Shown piece after piece: positions 7,389-11,852 of a DNA stretch of 11,852 nt (the stretch's first letter is position 1; the number at the start of each line of letters is the position of its first letter). Under the pieces are notes generated by a model, which made no database searches, was not told where the DNA came from, and saw only the letters and a list, made by a program, of their open reading frames with translations. A program made the position numbers and the translations under genes. Origin of the DNA: JAUVXJ01 sp034430275 (GTDB taxonomy: Bacteria; Chloroflexota; Anaerolineae; UBA7937; B3-Chlor); assembly GCA_034430275.1 (NCBI GenBank), contig DAOUEW010000116.1, positions 1 through 11,852 on the forward strand, given 5' to 3'.

Positions 7389-7757
7389 GCGCCCGGCAGC
7401 GTCCTCTGTGAACCGGGCTGTGTTGCCAGAATCGCGCGGCTCGATCCCCGGGGCACCATGGATGGACCCGAGATACCTCGTGAATCTATCTCTCCGAGCA
7501 GATGGCCCATTCCGCTATCGCGACACTAGACTACCAGGGAAGCATATACTGGCACGTTGAGCGGCGGCGCTGGTTGCTCAGCAGTATATCACAGCCTCGG
7601 TGTTGTATCAAATGACTATGGTGGGTGACCCAGGACATCCTGACCACTTTACCACGATTCTGAAAGCCGTCTTGACTCTCTACTGGAGCACCTCGAGGAT
7701 CTCGGTAGCTATGCCCCCTCTTGAGAGTCTCTGGCAGACAGCTACGGAGCTGACCCC
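7389..7757. other. Non-coding stretch upstream of the glycosyltransferase
   Basis: Apart from the minus-strand promoter and the dyad at 7544-7589, no gene, RNA or repeat is recognisable. Bases about 7628-7655 (CAGGACATCCTGACCACTTT and neighbours) could be the left end of the element that carried the transposase remnant beginning at 7758, but I found no matching inverted copy at its right side, so this is only a guess. Confidence 0.4.
7583..7611 (-). promoter_or_regulatory. Promoter for the DUF2723 glycosyltransferase gene
   Basis: On the minus strand TTGATA (7611-7606) and TATACT (7588-7583) are 17 bases apart. Transcription would start near 7576, leaving a leader of about 190-320 bases depending on the start codon. 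The -10 lies in one arm of a wider dyad, ATATACTG (7544-7551) / CAGTATAT (7582-7589). Confidence 0.6.
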
Positions 7758-8194
7758 ATGATCTCGCTCACCCATGCCGAGTTGACTATCATTGATGAGA
7801 GCCTGGCTCGCCGCAGGCTCCTGGAGGTTCAGCATCACTTCGGTGGCAATGTCTCCCATACTGCCGGATAGCTCCAATGCTCTCGCAATACGGCCTGGCC
7901 CTCTCTTCATACACCGTGCGCAGTATCCTCCGCCGTCACGGCCTATGCCAGGCCGGGAAGAAGAGGGGCAAGTTACACCCCCGCCCGTACCCATGACTGG
8001 CAAGACCTCTGTCCCTCCGAGGATTCCAAATCGATCTTAGGCATGCCCTGGACCTCAAGAGTCTCCCTATCGAGGTCTACAACCACCTCAGGTGTCACAA
8101 AGTGCCTCCCTGCCAGTGGGCCGCCACACCGCCCCGCCGCACCCGCCTGACGTATATCGGCCCTGACAACGACGCCCCTCTACTCACCCCTTGA
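7758..8194 (+). pseudogene. Remnant of a DDE (integrase-core, IS481-like) transposase
   Basis: Pieces of one transposase appear in order in two frames. From ATG 7758: ELTIIDESLARRRLLEVQHH and FGGNVSHTA, the N-terminal helix-turn-helix segment. From 7880, shifted frame: YGLALSSYTVRSILRRHGL, the second DNA-binding segment. From 7997: FQIDLRHALDLKSLPIEVYN, where the Asp is the likely first catalytic residue of the rve domain. A TGA at 7994-7996 probably replaces a Trp codon, and a deletion of tens of codons lies between the first two pieces. The second and third catalytic residues are gone, so the element is dead. The frame ends at TGA 8192-8194, overlapping the -35 box of the aminotransferase promoter. 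Assignment to the IS481 group is by motif memory. Confidence 0.6.
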
Positions 8195-8220
8195 CATCGG
8201 TTGACACAGGCGGGTATACT
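8191..8220 (+). promoter_or_regulatory. Promoter of the aminotransferase operon
   Basis: TTGACA (8191-8196) and TATACT (8215-8220) are separated by 18 bases. A second TTGACA at 8201-8206 is too close to the -10 to serve as its -35. The same layout, degraded, precedes the truncated duplicate at 3757-3786. The promoter starts at the very end of the transposase remnant. Confidence 0.7.
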
Positions 8221-8233
8221 CGCTATGTCACCA

Positions 8234-8259
8234 AAGGCGCTGGAAGGCGGCGCCTTCCA
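8234..8259 (+). promoter_or_regulatory. Overlapping alternative hairpins in the aminotransferase leader
   Basis: A perfect 19-base dyad, TGGAAGGCG (8241-8249), G, CGCCTTCCA (8251-8259), lies between the -10 and the ribosome site. As RNA it could form an 8-bp stem with loop GGC. It overlaps a second possible stem, AAGGCGC (8234-8240) with GCGCCTT (8250-8256), so only one can form at a time. It may instead be a protein operator. The dyad is absent from the decayed duplicate copy. Confidence 0.45.
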
Positions 8260-8279
8260 AGGAACAGGAGGCCGAACCT

Positions 8280-9446
8280 GTGAAAGACAGAAGACTGCTC
8301 ATGATCCCCGGCCCCATCGAGTTCACCCCAGAAGTCATGCGGGCCATGGGCATGCCCACCACCAGCCACGTCGCGCCTAACTTCATTGAGGTCTTCGGCC
8401 AGGCCCTGGAGCGGCTGCGCGACGTGTTCCTGTGCCCCCACGGGCAACCCTTCGTCGTCGCTGGGTCGGGCAGCCTGGCCATGGACATCGCCGCAGCCAA
8501 CCTCGTCGAGCCTGGCGACAAGGCTCTCGTGGTCAACAGCGGCTACTTCTCAGACCGTATGGGAGACATCCTGGAAAGGTACGGCGCTGTCGTCAACCAC
8601 GTCCGCGCCGCAACCGTCGGGGAAGCACCTGCCCTCGAAGACGTGGAAGCCGCCCTGAAACAGGGTGGCTACAAGGTGATGGCCTTCACTCACGTGGACA
8701 CTTCCACCGCTGTGGTCGTCAATGCCCAGGCCCTGGGTGCCCTGGGTCTCGAGCATGGCGTGCTCACGATACTCGATGGCGTGTGCTCCGTCGCCGGAGA
8801 GGAGTTGCGCCAGGAGGAATGGGGCATCGATGTGGCCTTCACCGCGTCCCAGAAGGCTATCGGTGTGCCGCCCGGCTTGGCGCTGGCGGTCGCTGGCCCC
8901 AGGGCCATGGACGCCTTCAGTGAGCGTAGAGCGCCTGTCGGCAGCTACTACGCCGACTGGACCAACTGGCTGCCCGTCATGGAGGCCTACGAGGACCGTC
9001 GAGCCGGCTACTTTGGCACCCCTGCTGTGAACCTCGTTTGGGCCCTCAACGTCAGCCTGGGGCAGATCCTGGAAGAGGGGATGGACGCCCGTTTCCAGCG
9101 GCATCGTCGTTTGAGTCAGGCGTTCAAGGCCGCCGTCAGCGCCCTGGGCATGGATCAAGTGCCGGTCAGGCCTGAAGTGGCGGCCAGCACCCTCACCGCG
9201 CCCTACTACCCAGACGGTGTTGATGCAACCTTGCTTGGCTACATCAAGGAGGCGGGAGTCATCGTGGCCGGAGGTCTCCATCCAGAGATCAACGACCGGT
9301 ATTTCCGCGTCGGGCACATGGGAGTAGTGACCGAGTCGGACATCCTGGTCAGCATCGGAGCCATCGAGAAGGCGCTGGTCCAGGCTGGGCACCGCTTCGA
9401 CCCTGGAGCAGGTCTGACCGCCGCACAGGCTGTGCTCACACGCTGA
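8280..9446 (+). CDS. Class V aminotransferase, alanine/serine-glyoxylate type
   Basis: A complete 388-residue PLP enzyme, a usual length for the alanine-glyoxylate / serine-pyruvate aminotransferase family. GTG start at 8280 with AGGAGG (8266-8271) 8 bases upstream. MIPGPIEFTPEVM near the N-terminus and the HVAPNF segment are family marks. AGSGSLAMD (residues 61-69) binds the cofactor phosphate. LDGVCSVAGEE carries Asp166, which pairs with the PLP ring nitrogen. TASQKAIGVPPGLA carries Lys192, the Schiff-base lysine. RVGHMG near the C-terminus is also typical. The expected reaction moves an amino group from alanine or serine to glyoxylate, giving glycine. The amino donor cannot be decided from sequence alone, and cysteine-desulfurase-like or phosphonate members of class V are less likely. 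It is first in an operon with a glycolate-oxidase remnant and an aldolase. A partial copy lies at 3678-4165. Confidence 0.9.
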   Translation: MKDRRLLMIPGPIEFTPEVMRAMGMPTTSHVAPNFIEVFGQALERLRDVFLCPHGQPFVVAGSGSLAMDIAAANLVEPGDKALVVNSGYFSDRMGDILERYGAVVNHVRAATVGEAPALEDVEAALKQGGYKVMAFTHVDTSTAVVVNAQALGALGLEHGVLTILDGVCSVAGEELRQEEWGIDVAFTASQKAIGVPPGLALAVAGPRAMDAFSERRAPVGSYYADWTNWLPVMEAYEDRRAGYFGTPAVNLVWALNVSLGQILEEGMDARFQRHRRLSQAFKAAVSALGMDQVPVRPEVAASTLTAPYYPDGVDATLLGYIKEAGVIVAGGLHPEINDRYFRVGHMGVVTESDILVSIGAIEKALVQAGHRFDPGAGLTAAQAVLTR

Positions 9447-9447
9447 C

Positions 9448-9636
9448 GTGCGTCAACAGATCTACACGTTCACTCTCTTCCTGGGGGGGACGATCACGGC
9501 CGAGCATGGCATCGGCGCCACCCGCCGGGAGTACCTGCCTATGGCGCTGGATCAGGTCCAGATCGGCCTGATGCGAGGCATCAAGGTCACCTTCGATCCT
9601 CACAACATCCTCAACCCGGGAAAGATCTTCCCGTAA
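9448..9636 (+). pseudogene. C-terminal stub of a GlcD-type FAD-linked oxidase
   Basis: Sixty-two codons, from GTG 9448 one base after the aminotransferase stop to TAA 9634-9636. The text matches the extreme C-terminus of glycolate/lactate oxidase subunit GlcD: QQIYTFTLFLGGTITAEHGIG with the conserved HGIG motif, then MRGIKVTFDPHNILNPGKIF. A full GlcD is about 460-490 residues, so the FAD-binding domain and most of the C-terminal domain are missing. There is no ribosome site. The homology starts right at the end of the aminotransferase gene, suggesting a deletion that removed the 5' part. It cannot be an active oxidase alone. Confidence 0.8.
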
Positions 9637-9660
9637 GAACCCTGGAGGAGGCCAACACTC

Positions 9661-10560
9661 ATGGCGCAACCTCAGATCTCGTTGAAGGGCGTATTCCCGC
9701 CCATTCCAACGCCCTTCGACGAACAAGGACAAGTGGCACATCAAGCGCTGCGGGAGAACCTCGAACGCTGGAACCAGTACGATCTGGCGGGATACGTGGT
9801 CCTGGGCTCCAATGGGGAGGCGGTCTACCTCGCCAAAAAAGAGAAGATACGTGTGTGGGAGACAGTCCGGGACGCCGTGCCGTCCGGCAAGCTTCTGATA
9901 GCTGGAACAGGCTGCGAATCCACCCAAGGGACCATCGCCCTCACCCAGAAGGCAGCCGCGGCTGGTGCTGACGCCGCCCTTGTGGTCACCCCGCACTACT
10001 ACTCTGGCAGGATGACCTCGCCTGGCCTGCTTCAACACTACGCATCGGTGGCCGCAGCCTCGCCCATCCCTGTGATGATCTACAACGTCCCCAAGTTCAC
10101 CCACGTTGACATGGACGCTGCCACCATCGCTCAGGCCTCTCGCCACCCCAACATCGCCGGCGTCAAAGACAGCAGCGGCAACATAGCCAAACTCTCCGAC
10201 GTCGTCCGCCTCGCTGAGCCTGGGTTCCAGGTGCTGGCCGGCACCGGCGGCTTCTTCTTCGCGGGGTTGAGCCTGGGTGCGGTGGGCGGAATCCTGGCGC
10301 TAGCCAATGTGGCCCCCCGGGAATCGATCGACATCCAACGGCTCCACGAGACACGACACTGGGACGAGGCAGCCGAACTCCAAAGGCAGATGCTCCCCGT
10401 CAACGCCGCAGTCACCACTGTCTATGGCATCGCCGGCCTCAAGGCTGCCCTGGACATGCTCGGCTACTATGGTGGCCCTGTTCGATCACCACTGCTAGAT
10501 CTCGACCAGAAAAACAAACGCGCCTTGCGCAGGACGATGCTCGAGGCTGGTCTGCTCTGA
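9661..10560 (+). CDS. DHDPS/NAL-family aldolase, probably 4-hydroxy-2-oxoglutarate aldolase
   Basis: A complete 299-residue class I aldolase of the DapA/NanA family. ATG 9661 has AGGAGG (9646-9651) 9 bases upstream. GSNGE (49-53) is the carboxylate-binding loop. YNVP holds Tyr141, and GVKDSSGN holds Lys169, the Schiff-base lysine. Several stretches resemble human HOGA1 more than DapA, from memory: AGTGCESTQ (81-89), GADAALVVTPHYYSGRM (102-118), FQVLAGTGGF, LGAVGGILALANV and LGYYGGP near the end. HOGA1 cleaves 4-hydroxy-2-oxoglutarate to pyruvate and glyoxylate, the last step of hydroxyproline breakdown. Glyoxylate would then be the substrate of the aminotransferase encoded just upstream, which supports this reading. 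Alternatives are a dihydrodipicolinate synthase or another keto-acid lyase; a lysine-pathway role is less likely given the neighbours. It lies 24 bases after the oxidase stub. Confidence 0.8.
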   Translation: MAQPQISLKGVFPPIPTPFDEQGQVAHQALRENLERWNQYDLAGYVVLGSNGEAVYLAKKEKIRVWETVRDAVPSGKLLIAGTGCESTQGTIALTQKAAAAGADAALVVTPHYYSGRMTSPGLLQHYASVAAASPIPVMIYNVPKFTHVDMDAATIAQASRHPNIAGVKDSSGNIAKLSDVVRLAEPGFQVLAGTGGFFFAGLSLGAVGGILALANVAPRESIDIQRLHETRHWDEAAELQRQMLPVNAAVTTVYGIAGLKAALDMLGYYGGPVRSPLLDLDQKNKRALRRTMLEAGLL

Positions 10561-10566
10561 ATGTTC

Positions 10567-10587
10567 ATCCACCATTCCCTGGTGGAT
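10567..10587 (+). terminator. Hairpin after the aldolase gene
   Basis: A perfect inverted repeat, ATCCACCA (10567-10574) / TGGTGGAT (10580-10587), with a five-base loop, begins 6 bases after the aldolase stop and is followed by TTGCTCTCT. The T run is weak, but position and stem suggest the end of the operon transcript. Confidence 0.6.
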
Positions 10588-10718
10588 TTGCTCTCTGCCA
10601 ACTCGCGCCCAACCGCGCACCTCCCTCTTGGACAACCCGAGCAAACGCGCCCTTGGCTTCTCCCTGACCTTGTGCCCGCCCCCACAGAGACTCGTCATCT
10701 GTCCAGTTTTGCCAGATA

Positions 10719-10727
10719 TGGTACAAT
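10719..10727 (+). promoter_or_regulatory. Extended -10 promoter for the PAS sensor gene
   Basis: TGGTACAAT gives an extended -10 (TG, one base, TACAAT). The -35 position (10699-10704, CTGTCC) is poor, which is common for extended -10 promoters. The downstream gene starts 70 bases later at 10797. The rest of 10588-10718 shows nothing recognisable. Confidence 0.5.
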
Positions 10728-10796
10728 CTCCCTGGAAAACCATCATACTGCTGCCGCGCACCACTTAGGACCGGTCGAAAGGTGGAGGCCCCCGCT

Positions 10797-11852
10797 ATGA
10801 GAGACCAGCGGAAGACCAAAGCTCAGTTGATTCAGGAGTTGGCGGATGTGCGACGAGAGCTTGCCGCATTGCAGTTTTCGGAGGCGTCCCTCAAGGTCCA
10901 AGTGCAGCAGTTGTTCAGCGCTCTCGACACTATCCCTGTACCCGCCTACCTCCAAGCCCCAGACTACTCCATTCGATTCGCCAACAGCTCCTTTCGCAGC
11001 ATGTACGGTGATACCGAGGGAAGACCCTGCTATGCAGTCCTGCACGGGAGAGCGAAACCCTGTGACGAGTGTCCGACGTTCAAGGTATTTGAGACCGGCG
11101 AACCTCAGGTCTGGGAATGGACGGATCCCTCCCAACGTCGCGTCTACCAAGTGTGTGAATACCCTTTCCCCGACGATGATGGTTCCCCCCTGGTGCTGGA
11201 CCTTGCCATCGACGTTACACCACTCAAGCAGACTGAAGAAGCGCTGAGGGCTGCCGAGGAGCAGAAGGCGGCCATCCTCGACAGTATGTCCGAGCTCCTT
11301 GCCTACCAAGACCCCGACATGACAGTCGTGTGGGCTAACAGAGCTGCGGCCGAATCCGTGGGCTTGTCCATGGACCAGCTCGTGGGAGGCCACTGCTATG
11401 AGCTATGGCACGAGCGCAGTGAGCCATGCGAAGGATGCCCAGTCATCGAAGCGTATCACACCGGGCAGCCTCAGGAAGGCGAGATCGCGTCTCCTGACGG
11501 CCGGGTGTGGCTTGTTCGGGGCTATCCCGTCAAAGCCCAAGGCGGCGAAGTCGTAGGCGTGGTCGAGGTGACCCTGGACATTACTGAGCGAAAGCGTATC
11601 GAACAGGCGCTGCGACAGAGTGAGCGGCGCTATCGCGGGTTCTTCGAGGACTCTCCCATTGCCCTCTGGGAGGAAGACTTCACGGACGTCAAGGCTTACA
11701 TTGAGAAGCTGCTCCGCGCAGGAGTGCAGAACCTGGCAGCTTACTTCGACGCGCATCCCGAAGCAGTGCGTGAATGCGCCAACTTGGTGAAGCTTGTCCA
11801 GGTCAACCAGGCAGCGCTGGGGCTGTACGGAGGTCAAACCGTGGAGGACTTC
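10797..11852 (+). CDS. Multi-PAS sensor protein, N-terminal part (signalling kinase or similar), runs off right edge
   Basis: 352 codons are open to the edge of the window. ATG 10797 has GGTGGAGG (10781-10788) 8 bases upstream. Residues about 5-40 form a charged helix, probably coiled coil. PAS1 covers about 40-140 and ends in LDLAIDVTPLKQTEEAL; PAS2 covers about 155-265 and ends in VEVTLDITERKRIEQAL, the usual exit of PAS/PAC modules. PAS3 begins with RYRGFFEDSPIALWEEDF (279-296) and holds the known insert type around AAYFDAHPEAV. PAS1 and PAS2 each carry C-x4-H-x5-C-x2-C-P: C78, H83, C89, C92 and C200, H205, C211, C214. No signal peptide or membrane segment is seen, so it should be cytoplasmic. 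The output domain, histidine kinase, diguanylate cyclase or other, lies outside the window. Confidence 0.85.
   Translation, partial: MRDQRKTKAQLIQELADVRRELAALQFSEASLKVQVQQLFSALDTIPVPAYLQAPDYSIRFANSSFRSMYGDTEGRPCYAVLHGRAKPCDECPTFKVFETGEPQVWEWTDPSQRRVYQVCEYPFPDDDGSPLVLDLAIDVTPLKQTEEALRAAEEQKAAILDSMSELLAYQDPDMTVVWANRAAAESVGLSMDQLVGGHCYELWHERSEPCEGCPVIEAYHTGQPQEGEIASPDGRVWLVRGYPVKAQGGEVVGVVEVTLDITERKRIEQALRQSERRYRGFFEDSPIALWEEDFTDVKAYIEKLLRAGVQNLAAYFDAHPEAVRECANLVKLVQVNQAALGLYGGQTVEDF

Larger units (their letters stand above)
8112..8595 (+). repeat. Direct repeat, right copy (left copy at 3678-4160)
   Basis: This copy includes the last ~80 bases of the transposase remnant, the promoter, the leader and the first ~105 codons of the intact aminotransferase. 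It is the better-preserved copy and so probably the parent. Confidence 0.75.

Noticed and set aside
7680..8003. 107-codon minus-strand frame upstream of the aminotransferase
   Set aside because: The + strand of the same stretch gives transposase motifs in order, which explains the sequence better.
8550..9392. 280-codon minus-strand frame under the aminotransferase
   Set aside because: It is antisense to a gene with clear PLP motifs, has no ribosome site, and shows no recognisable domain.
9436..10146. 236-codon minus-strand frame under the aldolase
   Set aside because: It is antisense to a well-supported aldolase and the oxidase stub, with low-complexity, His/Gly/Arg-rich text.
10743..11393. 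216-codon minus-strand frame near the right end
   Set aside because: It is antisense to the PAS sensor gene, whose two PAS/PAC ends and ribosome site are clear.

Overview
The window looks like a piece of a GC-rich bacterial chromosome, most likely from a Chloroflexota (Anaerolineae-type) organism. That placement is inference. It rests on a secreted kelch-repeat protein ending in FPLAAKN, on a DUF2723 glycosyltransferase carrying beta-sandwich modules of a kind common in that phylum, and on PAS sensors of the CxxC type. No rRNA or marker gene is present to confirm it.

Layout. Bases 3-665 (+) hold the C-terminal part of an alpha/beta hydrolase, followed by a hairpin. Facing it, 832-3354 (-) encodes a secreted protein with 14 kelch repeats, driven from a near-consensus promoter at 3616-3644 whose spacer is a palindrome. 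Bases 3678-4165 (+) are a truncated, decayed copy of the promoter and first ~105 codons of the aminotransferase gene found intact 4.4 kb downstream. Bases 4404-7256 (-) encode a membrane glycosyltransferase (DUF2723) whose reading frame is cut near its C-terminus by one in-frame TGA. Its promoter is at 7583-7611. Bases 7758-8194 (+) are a broken DDE transposase whose end runs into the promoter of the next gene.

Bases 8191-10587 (+) look like one transcription unit: a class V aminotransferase (alanine/serine-glyoxylate type), a C-terminal stub of a GlcD-type glycolate oxidase, an aldolase resembling 4-hydroxy-2-oxoglutarate aldolase, and a hairpin. All three enzyme types make or consume glyoxylate, so the unit was probably a glyoxylate-handling operon that has since lost most of its oxidase gene. 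From 10797 (+) a multi-PAS sensor gene runs off the right edge. Two of its PAS domains carry the same C-x4-H-x5-C-x2-C signature.

The middle of the window (3.6-9.7 kb) shows repeated rearrangement: a partial direct duplication, a dead transposase, a truncated oxidase and a nonsense codon. The most interesting points are the paired cysteine signatures in the PAS sensor, the duplicated promoter-plus-gene-start flanking the glycosyltransferase, the operator-like palindrome in the kelch promoter, and the two mutually exclusive hairpins in the aminotransferase leader. I do not see a clearly new multi-gene system.
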